A stretch of DNA of 64,000 nt from Chryseobacterium limigenitum (lineage in GTDB: Bacteria > Bacteroidota > Bacteroidia > Flavobacteriales > Weeksellaceae), in the NCBI RefSeq assembly GCF_900114875.1, contig NZ_FPKW01000013.1, forward strand, positions 1 through 64,000, read 5' to 3'. This document shows, in pieces, positions 9,374 to 18,793 of this stretch; within the stretch, counting starts at the first letter, position 1; every line of letters begins with the position of its first letter. The notes under the pieces are model-generated. The model ran no database searches. It was not told the origin of the DNA and saw only the letters and a program-made list of their open reading frames with translations. The position numbers and the translations under genes are program-made.

Positions 9374-9431
9374 TGAGATCAAAGCATATAATGCACATTT
9401 CATTAGACTAAGAAAAAAATGAAATATACTG

Positions 9432-10427
9432 ATGAAACTTAATTTCGAACACCATCAAACTGCGCATTGCGAAAACGGTGTTGCCTCTAATTTACTCATA
9501 AACAAAGGGCTAAAACTCAGCGAACCAATGATCTTCGGAATTGGTTCTGGGTTATTTTTTGTGTATTTACCTTTTTTAAAAGTAAATTTCGCCCCAGGTT
9601 TTAGTTACAGACCAATGCCCGGAGCCATTTTCAGCAAAGCAGCAAAAAGACTGGGAATTAAAATTAAAAGAGAAAAATTCTCGAACCCTAAGGATGCACA
9701 ATCGGCGTTAGAAAGAAATTTAGAAAATAATGTACCTACAGGTTTACAGGTTGGGGTTTTTAACCTTACCTATTTTCCTGAAGAATATAAATTCCACTTC
9801 AATGCCCACAACTTGGTCGTTTACGGAAAAGAAAACGGAAGATTTCTGATCAGTGATCCTGTGATGGATTATACCACTTCTCTTTCCGAAGCCGAATTAG
9901 AAAAAGTAAGATATGCCAAAGGCGCACTTCCTCCAAAAGGCCATATGTACTACCCTACTTACATCCCTGAAAATGTAAATATGGAAGAAGCCATCAAAAA
10001 AGGAATCAAAGATACCTGCAAAAATATGCTGGCTCCCGTTCCGATTATTGGCGTAAGAGCCATGAGATGGGTAGCAAAAAGCATCCCGAAATGGGCAGAT
10101 AAAAAGGGAACGAAAGTGACCAATCATTATTTGGGACAACTCATCAGAATGCAGGAAGAAATTGGAACCGGCGGTGGCGGATTCAGATTTATTTATGGAG
10201 CATTTTTACAGGAAGCTGCTGTAATTCTTAAAAATGATGAACTGAAAGAATTATCTAAAGAAATTACCGCAATTGGTGATCTTTGGAGAGATTTTGCCGT
10301 GGATATTGCAAGAGTTTACAAAAACAGAAATTCGAAAAGCAATATTTATAACGAACTGTCAAAATCGATGCTTCATATTGCTGATCTGGAAGAGGCTTTC
10401 TATAAAAAACTGAGAAAAGCAATCTAA
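9432..10427 (+). CDS. BtrH N-terminal-domain protein (papain-like fold) with DUF4872-like C-terminus
   Basis: 331 residues. The N-terminal part carries C13 in HCENGVASN, H126 in FNAHNLVVYG and D142 in LISDP, a likely Cys-His-Asp set as in BtrH and C39-like proteins. The C-terminal 150 residues are helical and match the arrangement of the companion domain. In butirosin biosynthesis BtrH moves an acyl group from an ACP to an amine; an ACP-linked acyl transfer is plausible here too (inference). It is followed immediately by an ABC transporter pair, suggesting a module that handles or exports an acylated product. Confidence 0.75.
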   Translation: MKLNFEHHQTAHCENGVASNLLINKGLKLSEPMIFGIGSGLFFVYLPFLKVNFAPGFSYRPMPGAIFSKAAKRLGIKIKREKFSNPKDAQSALERNLENNVPTGLQVGVFNLTYFPEEYKFHFNAHNLVVYGKENGRFLISDPVMDYTTSLSEAELEKVRYAKGALPPKGHMYYPTYIPENVNMEEAIKKGIKDTCKNMLAPVPIIGVRAMRWVAKSIPKWADKKGTKVTNHYLGQLIRMQEEIGTGGGGFRFIYGAFLQEAAVILKNDELKELSKEITAIGDLWRDFAVDIARVYKNRNSKSNIYNELSKSMLHIADLEEAFYKKLRKAI

Positions 10428-10428
10428 C

Positions 10429-11184
10429 GTGGAGAATATTATTGAAATAAAAAACCTGTATAAAAAATACAAGTCTGCAGAAGAATTTTCTGTAAATGAT
10501 ATCTCGTTGAATATCGATAAAAACGAAATCTACGGAATTCTTGGACCCAACGGAGCAGGAAAAACAACGTTGATTTCTATGCTTTCCGGATTGATAAAAC
10601 CAACTTCAGGAACTTTTAAAATCAACGGATTATCTCCTCAAAAAGATGGCTTTAAATTAAGACAGATTATCGGGATCGTTCCGCAGGAATATGCACTATA
10701 CCCTACGCTTACCGCAAAGGAAAACTTAATGTTTTTCGGAAGCCTGTATGGTTTACCTCATAAAAAATTAAAAACAGCGATTGATGAATCTTTAGAACTT
10801 ATGGGTTTATCAAAATTTGCGGATAAAAAAGTAGAACAATTCTCAGGAGGAATGAAACGTCGTTGCAATTTGATCGCAGGAACACTTCACAATCCTAAAG
10901 TTTTGTTTCTTGATGAACCAACTGTTGGTGTTGATGTTCAGTCTAAAAAAGCAATTATTGATTATCTTTTGGATTTAAATAAAAAAGGAACGTGCATCAT
11001 TTATACTTCTCATCACCTTTCTGAAGCAGAGGAATTCTGTACAAAAATCGCTATTATTGACCATGGAAAAATCCATGCTGTCGGAACGCCAGAAGAATTG
11101 GTGAACAGAGTTGCCAGTGCCGAAAACTTAGAAGATGTTTTCATTTCATTAACCGGAAAAGAATTAAGAGATGTTGTTGTATAA
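10429..11184 (+). CDS. ABC transporter ATP-binding protein
   Basis: 251 residues, GTG start one base after the previous stop. Walker A GPNGAGKTT (39-47), signature FSGGMKRR, Walker B VLFLDEPTVGVD and switch His in SHHLSE are all intact. This is the ATPase of an ABC-2-type exporter whose permease overlaps its 3' end by 14 bases. The substrate is not evident; the position inside the pigment operon suggests a role in envelope delivery. Confidence 0.9.
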   Translation: MENIIEIKNLYKKYKSAEEFSVNDISLNIDKNEIYGILGPNGAGKTTLISMLSGLIKPTSGTFKINGLSPQKDGFKLRQIIGIVPQEYALYPTLTAKENLMFFGSLYGLPHKKLKTAIDESLELMGLSKFADKKVEQFSGGMKRRCNLIAGTLHNPKVLFLDEPTVGVDVQSKKAIIDYLLDLNKKGTCIIYTSHHLSEAEEFCTKIAIIDHGKIHAVGTPEELVNRVASAENLEDVFISLTGKELRDVVV

Positions 11185-12442
11185 ATTGTGGAGAAGTTTC
11201 GTTAAGGAAATCCTTTTACTGAAAAGAGATATCGGAGGAATTGTCATCATTTTCGTGATGCCTTTATTGTTAATCATAACGATTACATTGATTCAGGATT
11301 CTACCTTTAAAAATCTGGAAGGTTCAAAAATTCCGATTATTTTTATTGATAACGACAAATCTGAAATTTCAAAAAATATAAAACAAGAGCTCGAAAATGG
11401 TAAGACATTTGAGTTAGTGACCAATTACACCGAAAAATCGGCTCAAGATGCAGTTTTTTCCGGAGATTATCAGATGGCGATCGTCATTCCTGAAAATTTA
11501 ACGAAAGATTTAAATGCAAATATTGATTCTAAGGTTCAGACCATTGTAAGCTCATTTGGAATTGAGGCAGATTCTGCTTCTGCAAAAAAGAATGTTGACA
11601 TAAAAGCCAAAGACATTCACTTGTATTTTGATCCGGCAACCAATATCGGTTTCAAAAACAATGTAATGAATGCCGTTAATAAAATGGTTTTTGAGATCGA
11701 AAACAAAAAGATTTACAAAGCTTTCCAGGATCAACTGGGAACGACCGAAAATCTGGATGAAAATAAAAACTTAATCAGCTTTAAAGAAATTACTCCTACG
11801 AAAGAAAAAATGGACGTGATACCGAATTCTGTTCAACACAACGTTCCGGCTTGGGCGCTTTTTGCGATATTTTTTATCGTCGTTCCGCTTTCTATTAATT
11901 TAGTGAAAGAAAAAAGTCAGGGGACGAGCGTGAGAGTTCGTGTGAGTCCAACGCCTTATTATATTCATATTTTAGGAAAAACGTGTACGTATTTGATCAT
12001 TTGTATCATTCAGTTTTTATTGATGGTTGCGGTAGGAATTTACCTTTTCCCTTATATGGATCTTCCGCAATTTGATGTGACAGGAAAAATGTTCCATTTA
12101 ATTATTGTTACTATTTTTGCAGGATTAGCAGCTATCGGATTTGGTGTTTTATTAGGAACTCTTGCAGATACTCAGGAACAGTCTGCGCCGTTTGGAGCAA
12201 CTTCTGTTGTTGTGTTGGCAGCAGTGGGAGGAATATGGGTTCCCGTATTCTTAATGCCTGAATTTATGCAGACGGTTGCCAAATTTTCTCCCATGAACTG
12301 GGGATTAAATGCCTATTACGACATTATTCTAAGAAACAGCGGAATCGCAGGTATAGCAAAAGAGCTGGCTTTATTATTTTTATTTTATATTGCCATGGTC
12401 ACTATTTCAATCTTTTATGAAAGGAAACAAAATGCAGTCTAA
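11171..12442 (+). CDS. ABC-2 type transporter permease
   Basis: 423 residues: one N-terminal helix (about 20-40), a large soluble segment, then five or six hydrophobic segments from about 225 to the end, typical of the ABC-2 / YhfR-like permease fold. KEKSQGTSVRVRVSP before the membrane bundle is the usual cytoplasmic coupling region. It overlaps both the ATPase gene and the thioesterase gene, so all three are probably translated together. Confidence 0.88.
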   Translation: MLLYKLWRSFVKEILLLKRDIGGIVIIFVMPLLLIITITLIQDSTFKNLEGSKIPIIFIDNDKSEISKNIKQELENGKTFELVTNYTEKSAQDAVFSGDYQMAIVIPENLTKDLNANIDSKVQTIVSSFGIEADSASAKKNVDIKAKDIHLYFDPATNIGFKNNVMNAVNKMVFEIENKKIYKAFQDQLGTTENLDENKNLISFKEITPTKEKMDVIPNSVQHNVPAWALFAIFFIVVPLSINLVKEKSQGTSVRVRVSPTPYYIHILGKTCTYLIICIIQFLLMVAVGIYLFPYMDLPQFDVTGKMFHLIIVTIFAGLAAIGFGVLLGTLADTQEQSAPFGATSVVVLAAVGGIWVPVFLMPEFMQTVAKFSPMNWGLNAYYDIILRNSGIAGIAKELALLFLFYIAMVTISIFYERKQNAV

Positions 12443-12857
12443 CGAGAAACCAATCCAGTGTACAGAGGAAGTACGAGTACGATTCAATGAGACAGATCCG
12501 TTGGGAATTGTTTGGCATGGACATTATATCGTGTATTTCGAAGACGGAAGAGAGGCTTTCGGCAGACAGCATGGTTTGACTTATCTTGATATTCAAAAAG
12601 CCGGATTTGTAACGCCTATCGTAAAAAGTACCTGTGAGCATTTTCTTCCTTTAAAATATGGAGAAACATTCAATATTGTAACAACTTTTGTCAACACAAC
12701 AGCTGCAAAGTTGATTTACAAATACGAACTTTTTAATCAGGACAATAAATTGGTCTGCAGTGGAGAAACCATTCAGGTTTTCTTAGATTCTGACAATAAT
12801 TTATGCTTGTATAATCCCGAGTTTTTTCAAGCTTGGAAAGATAAAATGGGATTATGA
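12432..12857 (+). CDS. 4HBT-type acyl thioesterase (hotdog)
   Basis: 141 residues when started at the ATG at 12432, preceded by AAGGAAA and overlapping the permease by 11 bases; the longer in-frame start at 12390 would add an unlikely tail. RFNETDPLGIVWHGHY is the 4-hydroxybenzoyl-CoA thioesterase motif with D22. It probably releases or edits acyl-ACP or acyl-CoA intermediates in pigment assembly. Its TGA overlaps the next ATG (ATGA). Confidence 0.85.
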   Translation: MQSNEKPIQCTEEVRVRFNETDPLGIVWHGHYIVYFEDGREAFGRQHGLTYLDIQKAGFVTPIVKSTCEHFLPLKYGETFNIVTTFVNTTAAKLIYKYELFNQDNKLVCSGETIQVFLDSDNNLCLYNPEFFQAWKDKMGL

Positions 12858-14008
12858 GAAAAGAAGTTTACATCACAGATTACAACTGCATCACACCTTT
12901 AGGTTTTGATGTTGCATCCAATTGGAATGCCTTACTTCAAGGAAAATCAGGCGTCACCAAACATAAAGTCATCGAAAATCAGGAAGCTTTTTACGCTTCT
13001 ATGATTGATTCTGAAAAATTGGAAGAAGAATTTAACAATAACTTCGACAATCAGGATTTCTCAAGGCTGGAAAAAATGTTTTTGTTAAGCTTAAAACCTT
13101 TGGCGGAAAGACATACCATTTCAGACGAAACTGCTTTTATTTTATCAACAACAAAAGGAAATATCAGTTTATTAAAAAACCAAGCAACTTTACCGGAAGG
13201 CGTTTATCTATCAAGTTTAGCACAAAAAATCGCAGACTTTTTCGGATTTAAAACAAAACCAATTGTAGTTTCCAATGCCTGTGTTTCAGGGGTAATGGCG
13301 ATTGCTGTTGCTAAAAATATGATTCAGGCAGGAATATATAAAGATGCGTTTGTACTTGCTGGAGATGAAATTTCAGAATTTGTGATTTCAGGATTTAATT
13401 CTTTTCAGGCCATCGGAAGCGAAGCTTGTAAACCTTATGACAAAAACCGCAGCGGAATCAATATTGGTGAAGCTACAGCGGCGGCTTTTATTACAAGTCA
13501 TTGCGAGGAACAAAGTGACGAAGCAATCTCAAACGAAAAATTTAGTTTTAAAATTTTAGGAGATTCGGCAATCAACGATGCCAATCACATTTCCGGGCCT
13601 TCAAGAACGGGAGACGGATTGTATGCAAGCATCAAAAATGCAATGACAGAAGCGAATGTTTCAGCAGAACAAATCAATTTTATATCTGCTCACGGAACAG
13701 CAACAATATATAACGACGAAATGGAAGCCATCGCTTTCAACAGAATGGAATTACAAAATGTTCCGCTAAACAGTATGAAAGGCTTTTACGGACACTGTTT
13801 AGGAGCATCAGGTTTATTGGAAAGTATTATTTCTATGGAAAGCGCCCTTCACAGTACTTTAATTTCATCTAAAAACTTTGAAGAAATGGGAGTTTCCCAA
13901 CCTTTACATATTATTAAAGAAAACCAACCTGCGGAAATCAAATATATTTTGAAAACAGCCTCAGGTTTTGGTGGGTGTAATGCAGCAATTGTTTTAGAAA
14001 AATGTTAA
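12854..14008 (+). CDS. Beta-ketoacyl-ACP synthase (KAS I/II type) with an in-frame repeat insertion
   Basis: 384 residues with a complete catalytic set: C143 in SNACVSG, H280 in SAHGTAT and H314 in YGHCLGAS. Likely an elongating ketosynthase of the aryl polyene pathway. Residues 216-226 read [11 protein letters not shown], encoded by a REP-type DNA repeat that translates in frame; the insertion lies between strands near GEATAAAF and the SFKILGD segment, a variable loop in the family. Shorter than FabF (about 410), as is usual for the specialised ketosynthases in these clusters. Confidence 0.88.
   Translation: MRKEVYITDYNCITPLGFDVASNWNALLQGKSGVTKHKVIENQEAFYASMIDSEKLEEEFNNNFDNQDFSRLEKMFLLSLKPLAERHTISDETAFILSTTKGNISLLKNQATLPEGVYLSSLAQKIADFFGFKTKPIVVSNACVSGVMAIAVAKNMIQAGIYKDAFVLAGDEISEFVISGFNSFQAIGSEACKPYDKNRSGINIGEATAAAFITSHCEEQSDEAISNEKFSFKILGDSAINDANHISGPSRTGDGLYASIKNAMTEANVSAEQINFISAHGTATIYNDEMEAIAFNRMELQNVPLNSMKGFYGHCLGASGLLESIISMESALHSTLISSKNFEEMGVSQPLHIIKENQPAEIKYILKTASGFGGCNAAIVLEKC
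13497..13530 (+). repeat. REP-type repeat (GTCATTGCGAGGAAC family) inside the ketosynthase gene
   Basis: The bases gtcattgcgaggaacaaag continue to tgacgaagcaatctc. Elements of this form (TTGCGAGGAACGAAG...GAAGCAATC) are common in intergenic DNA of many bacteria. Here it is within a gene and keeps the frame. Confidence 0.7.
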
Positions 14009-14009
14009 G

Positions 14010-14552
14010 ATGATGAAGAAAACAGACATTTGCACCATAGAAAACTCAAAAATAACCGTCAACGAAGAAGTTATTTTCGAAAGCCCGGCTGAAACATTCT
14101 CAGAATTTGCCAAAGAAGCTTATAAAAGTTTAGAATTGAATTATCCAAAATTTCATAAAATGGATAATTTAAGCAAACTCGCTTTTCTCGCTTCCGAAAT
14201 GATTTTAAAAGACGGAGATCACAGCAAAACAGCAATTGTTTTGGCCAACAGATCATCAAGTTTAGATACTGATTTTAAATATCAGGAAAGCATCAATTCT
14301 CAGGAAAATTTCTTCCCGAGCCCGGCTGTTTTTGTGTACACATTGCCCAACATCTGCGTCGGTGAAATTAGCATCAGACATACAATGCAGACAGAGAATG
14401 CTTTTTTTGTTTTGGATGAATTTGATGAAAACTTTTTAAATGATTACTCAGAACAGATCTTACAGTCAGGAAAGGCTGAAAAGGTACTCTGTGGCTGGGT
14501 AGAACTATATCAGGAAAATTACAAAGCTTTTGTATATTTGCTGACTACGTAA
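14010..14552 (+). CDS. Half-length ketosynthase-like protein without active-site residues
   Basis: 180 residues. The middle and end resemble the N-terminal half of a ketosynthase: [31 protein letters not shown], then [18 protein letters not shown]. Where a ketosynthase has its nucleophile the sequence reads [13 protein letters not shown], with no Cys, and the C-terminal half with both His residues is absent. The frame is clean and there is no adjacent remnant, so it looks like a maintained short protein, perhaps a partner subunit (inference). Proteins like this are regular in flavobacterial flexirubin clusters to my knowledge. Confidence 0.65.
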   Translation: MMKKTDICTIENSKITVNEEVIFESPAETFSEFAKEAYKSLELNYPKFHKMDNLSKLAFLASEMILKDGDHSKTAIVLANRSSSLDTDFKYQESINSQENFFPSPAVFVYTLPNICVGEISIRHTMQTENAFFVLDEFDENFLNDYSEQILQSGKAEKVLCGWVELYQENYKAFVYLLTT

Positions 14553-14553
14553 T

Positions 14554-14638
14554 CTAACAATATAAAAATGTACCAGTTTACCAATTTTTAAATAATGCTA
14601 ATAATTATTGTTACATTGTTAAACCGATACATTGATCA
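14554..14638 (-). repeat. Cluster palindrome family, copy A
   Basis: Read on the minus strand it contains caatgtatcggtttaacaat followed by gtaacaataatt, matching copies B to D. It sits between the half-ketosynthase and the ACP gene. Confidence 0.65.
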
Positions 14639-14658
14639 ATTATAAATGAAATTTATTT

Positions 14659-14916
14659 ATGGAAAACTTACAAACTGAATTGAAGCACAAAATTATCGAA
14701 GTACTTAACCTCGAAGACGTTTCTGTAGAAGAAATCAAAGATACTGACCCGTTGTTCGGAGGCGGTTTAGGATTAGATTCTATCGACGCTTTAGAGTTGA
14801 TCGTTCTTCTTGACAAAGACTACGGAATAAAATTAGCCGATCCTAAAAAAGGAAAGGAAATTTTTCAATCTATCGATACGATGGCAAAATTCATCGAAGA
14901 AAACAGAACAAAATAA
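14659..14916 (+). CDS. Acyl carrier protein of the flexirubin cluster (first of two)
   Basis: 85 residues. The phosphopantetheine site is GLGLDSID with S41. The acidic helix II and overall length are typical of type II ACPs. It is framed by palindrome copies A and B, between two ketosynthase-family genes, and should carry the growing polyene or alkyl chain. Confidence 0.9.
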   Translation: MENLQTELKHKIIEVLNLEDVSVEEIKDTDPLFGGGLGLDSIDALELIVLLDKDYGIKLADPKKGKEIFQSIDTMAKFIEENRTK

Positions 14917-14924
14917 ATTAATCT

Positions 14925-14991
14925 ACCAATGTATCAATTTAACAGTCTAGCAATTATTGGTAAACTGTTAAATTGATACATTGTTACATTA
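14925..14991 (+). repeat. Cluster palindrome family, copy B (perfect 20-bp arms)
   Basis: caatgtatcaatttaacagt (14927-14946) is the exact reverse complement of 14964-14983, with a 17-base loop. It fills the gap between the ACP and the next ketosynthase. Confidence 0.75.
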
Positions 14992-15000
14992 TAAAATAAA

Positions 15001-16200
15001 ATGAGTCAAAAAATTGCCATAACAGGAATGGGCATCATTTCTTCTATCGGAAACAATGTGGAAGAAAATTTTATTTCGTTAAAAACCGGAAAACACGGAA
15101 TTTCAGACATCCAATTGTTTGAGACTCGTCACACCGGAAATATTAAAACCGGCGAGATAAAATTATCTAATGAAGAACTGGTACAAAAACTTCAGCTTAA
15201 TGAAGATAACAACGTGACCAGAACTGCTTTATTAGGTATGGTTGCTGCAAAAGAAGCTGTAGAAAGTGCCGGAATATCAGATATTAACGGCTACAAAACG
15301 GGTTTGATTTCTTCAACAAGCGTTGGCGGAATGGATATCACCGAAAAATATTTCTACACTTACGAAGATTTCCCTGAAAAGCAAAAATATATAGACTCTC
15401 ATGATGCCGGAAATTCATCATTAGCGATTGCAGATTATTTAGATCTGAAAGGCATGGTTTCTACCATCAGTACGGCTTGTTCTTCAGCCGCCAACGCTAT
15501 TATGATGGGCGCAAAATTGATTAAAAATGGAGTCTTGGATCGTGTGATTGTCGGCGGAACAGATTCTCTTTCAAAATTTACTTTGAATGGGTTCGGTACG
15601 CTGATGATTCTTACCGATTCTTATAATACGCCTTTTGATAATGACAGAAAAGGATTAAACCTCGGAGAAGCAGCCGCTTTTCTGGTATTGGAATCTGATG
15701 AAATTGTAAAAAAAGAAAATAAAAAAGTACTCGGTTATCTTTCAGGCTATGGAAATGCCAATGATGCCCACCATCAAACCGCTTCTTCGGAAAATGGGCA
15801 AGGCGCATTTCTGGCGATGGAAAAAGCATTGAAAGTTTCAGGTTTACAGAAAGAAAACATCAATTATATCAACGCTCACGGAACCGCAACTCCGAATAAT
15901 GATTTATCGGAAGGAATTGCGATGATCAGACTCTTTGGTGAAAACAATGTGCCGGAATTCAGCTCTACAAAAGCATTTACAGGTCATACTTTAGCTGCTG
16001 CTGCAGGAATTGAAGCCGTATATTCATTATTGGCCATTCAAAATAATATCATTTTTCCCAATTTGAATTTTAAGACGAAGATGGAAGAATTTGATCTAAC
16101 TCCCGTTACCGAATTAAAAGAGAAAAATATCGATCATGTACTTTCCAATTCGTTTGGTTTTGGAGGAAATTGTTCAACCTTAATTTTCTCAAAATCATGA
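15001..16200 (+). CDS. FabF-like beta-ketoacyl-ACP synthase
   Basis: 399 residues with the full KAS II triad: C160 in STACSSA, H293 in NAHGTAT and H329 in FTGHTLAAAAG. Its stop overlaps the next ATG (ATGA at 16197-16200). The pairing with a Cys-less partner immediately downstream is the KS-CLF arrangement of type II polyketide systems and of ApeO/ApeC in aryl polyene clusters, so this is the likely chain-extending ketosynthase. Confidence 0.9.
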   Translation: MSQKIAITGMGIISSIGNNVEENFISLKTGKHGISDIQLFETRHTGNIKTGEIKLSNEELVQKLQLNEDNNVTRTALLGMVAAKEAVESAGISDINGYKTGLISSTSVGGMDITEKYFYTYEDFPEKQKYIDSHDAGNSSLAIADYLDLKGMVSTISTACSSAANAIMMGAKLIKNGVLDRVIVGGTDSLSKFTLNGFGTLMILTDSYNTPFDNDRKGLNLGEAAAFLVLESDEIVKKENKKVLGYLSGYGNANDAHHQTASSENGQGAFLAMEKALKVSGLQKENINYINAHGTATPNNDLSEGIAMIRLFGENNVPEFSSTKAFTGHTLAAAAGIEAVYSLLAIQNNIIFPNLNFKTKMEEFDLTPVTELKEKNIDHVLSNSFGFGGNCSTLIFSKS

Positions 16201-17258
16201 GTGCAGTTTATATCAACAGTGCAGCCTGTATTTCAGTTCAGGACACTTTAAATGAAAGTTTCATTCAAAATCTTTCGCCTGAAAATTCAATTCAGGTTGT
16301 AAAAGCTATTGAACCTAATTACAAAGAATTCATTCCTCCCGCGATGAGCAGAAGAATGTCTAAAACGGTAAAAATGAGTTCGGTAGCCTCAAAATACGCT
16401 TTAAAAGAAGCCGGAATTGAAAATCCTGATGCGATTATTGTAGGAACAGGAATGGGTTGCTCACAAGACTCTGAAAAGTTTTTAAAAAATGTGATTGATA
16501 ATAATGAAGAGTTTCTGACCCCTACTTTTTTCATTCAATCCACTCACAATACGGTGGCCGGGCAAATTGCTTTAGCCTTACAATGCCACGCTTATAATTT
16601 CACGTATGTGAATACTTCTTCTTCATTAGAATTCTCTATGTTAGACGCCAAACTTCAAATTAATGATGGTGAAGCTGACAATGTTTTGGTAGGTTCAACA
16701 GACGAACAGACCGAAAGAACAATGGAATTGTATAAATTAAACAAAACCATTAAAAAAGAAGAAAATCTTCCCGTTGATTATTTACATTCAACAACAGAAG
16801 GTGTTATTTGGGGAGAAGGCTCAAGTTTTTTTGTTTTAGGAAAAGAGAAGAGGGAAAATTCTTACGCTCAATTGAGCGATATTAAAATCAGCAATAGACT
16901 AGAACAGGATGAAATTCAAAGCTTTATCGGAGATTTTCTAACGAAAAACAATCTTACCTTTGAAGAAATTGATGCTGTCATTTTAGGCTTCAGTGGAGAT
17001 TCCACATCGGATGCTTATTATACAAATGCCATGGATTTATTTTCAAATTCAGCTTTACTTTATTACAAGCATTTAAGTGGAGAATTTAATACAGCAAGTG
17101 GTTTCTCAACATTTATGGCTTGTCATATTTTGAAAGATCAGCAGATTCCGGTAGTGATGATGATTAATTCTGTAAAGAAAGAGGAGATTAAAAATATTCT
17201 GCTTTATAATCATTTAGGAGGAAGTGATCATAGTTTGGTTTTGTTGGAGAGAGTTTAG
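16197..17258 (+). CDS. Chain-length-factor-like ketosynthase homolog (no catalytic Cys)
   Basis: 353 residues from the ATG at 16197. Thiolase-fold landmarks are present (STHNTVAGQIA, GVIWGEGSSFF, LGGSDHSLVL), but the nucleophile region reads YVNTSSSLEF (about 138-146), with Ser in place of Cys. The AHGT element is replaced by LGFSGDSTSD. This is what a CLF subunit looks like: it would pair with the preceding FabF-like enzyme and set polyene length (family knowledge applied by inference). Confidence 0.82.
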   Translation: MSAVYINSAACISVQDTLNESFIQNLSPENSIQVVKAIEPNYKEFIPPAMSRRMSKTVKMSSVASKYALKEAGIENPDAIIVGTGMGCSQDSEKFLKNVIDNNEEFLTPTFFIQSTHNTVAGQIALALQCHAYNFTYVNTSSSLEFSMLDAKLQINDGEADNVLVGSTDEQTERTMELYKLNKTIKKEENLPVDYLHSTTEGVIWGEGSSFFVLGKEKRENSYAQLSDIKISNRLEQDEIQSFIGDFLTKNNLTFEEIDAVILGFSGDSTSDAYYTNAMDLFSNSALLYYKHLSGEFNTASGFSTFMACHILKDQQIPVVMMINSVKKEEIKNILLYNHLGGSDHSLVLLERV

Positions 17259-17288
17259 TTTTTACGTAGAGAATTAAGGCGCTCTGTT

Positions 17289-17363
17289 TGTCATTCTGAC
17301 GGAGGAAGAATCTCAACATCAATATTAGATTCTTCATTTCGCTTTGCTACATTCAGAATGACA
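17289..17363 (+). repeat. REP hairpin, TGTCATTCTGA family, copy 1
   Basis: tgtcattctga (17289-17299) and tcagaatgaca (17353-17363) are perfect 11-base arms; inside them gaagaatct and agattcttc pair as well. The right arm block is nearly identical to that at 28812-28848. Confidence 0.75.
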
Positions 17364-17418
17364 GAGCGAATGTACAGATTGAGAAAATTTTATACCAAAA
17401 ACTCAAAATAATAAAAAG

Positions 17419-18174
17419 ATGAAACACTATCTATTTATCCTATTTTATCTTTTCTGCAATGTATTTATTCATGCATTTCATGGGACTTTTTGGGTGTATT
17501 TGTTTTGCTTTTTACTTTTTTCGGCGGTGGTTGTTTGGGGATCGTTTGATATCCAGTTAGGATATTTTGTCAATAGTTTGACTCGTAAAAGAACAAAAAT
17601 CAAGGAAGTTGCTTTAACTTTCGATGATGGTCCGACTGAGTTTACCCCGAAATTTCTAGATCTATTAAAAGAAAACCAGATGAAAGCAACTTTTTTCTGC
17701 ATCGGAAAACAGATTGAAAAATATCCCGAAACTTTCCAGAGAATTATTGCGGAAGGTCATACGATTGGAAACCATACTTTTTCTCATTCAAACAATACCG
17801 GATTCTTATCTACTCCAAAAATGGTTGAAGAGATTGAAAAATGCGACGAAATCATTTATAAAATTGGAAATATAAAGACCAATTTATACCGCCCTCCTTT
17901 TGGCGTTACCAATCCTAATATCGCTAAAGCGATCAGACAAACTCACAAAAAAAGCATCGGCTGGAATGTCCGTTCTTTAGATACGATCACCAATAACGAA
18001 AAGACAATTTATAAACGAGTTACAAAGAATCTAAAAAAAGGAAGCATCATTCTTCTTCACGACACCTCCGAAAAAACGTACAATGTGTTGAAAGATTTAT
18101 TGCTATTTTTGAAGGATAAAAAATATTCAACTTTTACGGTTGATACCATTATTAAAAATCAAAACAATGATTAA
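17419..18174 (+). CDS. Polysaccharide deacetylase (NodB family, carbohydrate esterase 4)
   Basis: 251 residues. Two hydrophobic segments at the N-terminus (about 3-20 and 25-42) anchor it in the membrane. The NodB domain follows with TFDDGP (D69, D70), the metal ligands H119 and H123 (NHTFSH), RPPFG and ILLHD. It would de-N-acetylate an amino sugar or a related amide at the cell surface. Similar genes occur in flavobacterial flexirubin clusters, but a role in pigment formation is not shown. Overlaps the next gene by 8 bases. Confidence 0.85.
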   Translation: MKHYLFILFYLFCNVFIHAFHGTFWVYLFCFLLFSAVVVWGSFDIQLGYFVNSLTRKRTKIKEVALTFDDGPTEFTPKFLDLLKENQMKATFFCIGKQIEKYPETFQRIIAEGHTIGNHTFSHSNNTGFLSTPKMVEEIEKCDEIIYKIGNIKTNLYRPPFGVTNPNIAKAIRQTHKKSIGWNVRSLDTITNNEKTIYKRVTKNLKKGSIILLHDTSEKTYNVLKDLLLFLKDKKYSTFTVDTIIKNQNND

Positions 18175-18793
18175 AAATATTGCTTTCGGAGCATTTTTAT
18201 TAGTTTCAGGTTTCTTTTTTGCTCAAAATACAGCAATGACGGGCGCTGAAGCAAAAGCTTTTATGACCAAAGTTTCATCTGAAACGAAAGAGATCAAAAC
18301 ATTACAAAGTGATTTTACCCAAACCAAAAAGATGGATTTTTTGGATAAAAATATTGTGACCTACGGAAGAATGTCTTTAAAAACACCAAGCATTCTAAGC
18401 TGGAAATATACAAAGCCTTATCAGTACAGTATTATCTTTAAGGACAATAAAATTTTCATCAACGACCAAGGAAAAAAATCTTCTGTGGATGCCAAAAGTA
18501 AAACCTTTGAAAAGATCAATAAACTGATTGTAGGCAGTTCAAACGGACAGATGTTCAATGATCCTGAATTTTCAGTGGCTTATTTAAAAAATGGAAACTA
18601 CAACATCGCAAAATTTACTCCAAAATCTGCTCAATTATTGAAATATATTAAGCAAATTGAATTGAGTTTTCCTAAAGGTCAATCAACAGTTTCACAGGTC
18701 AATATGACGGAAGCTTCGGGAGATACTACTAATATTGTTTTCAAAAATACAAAGATCAATGCGCCGATTGCTGCCTCAGAGTTTTCTTTATAG
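18167..18793 (+). CDS. LolA-like outer-membrane lipoprotein carrier protein
   Basis: 208 residues from the ATG at 18167. A signal peptide (KNIAFGAFLLVSGFFFAQ) is followed by a LolA-type fold: LQSDFTQTKKMDFLD, GRMSLKTPSILSWKY and YSIIFKDNKIFINDQ are the usual landmarks. LolA homologs are constant members of aryl polyene clusters and are thought to carry the lipid-linked pigment across the periplasm. The start was chosen because the longer frame begins inside the deacetylase gene and lacks a signal peptide. Confidence 0.85.
   Translation: MIKNIAFGAFLLVSGFFFAQNTAMTGAEAKAFMTKVSSETKEIKTLQSDFTQTKKMDFLDKNIVTYGRMSLKTPSILSWKYTKPYQYSIIFKDNKIFINDQGKKSSVDAKSKTFEKINKLIVGSSNGQMFNDPEFSVAYLKNGNYNIAKFTPKSAQLLKYIKQIELSFPKGQSTVSQVNMTEASGDTTNIVFKNTKINAPIAASEFSL

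Noticed and set aside
14010-14552. Pseudogene of a ketosynthase
   Set aside because: No downstream remnant of the missing half, clean frame and tight operon spacing; a maintained short protein fits better.
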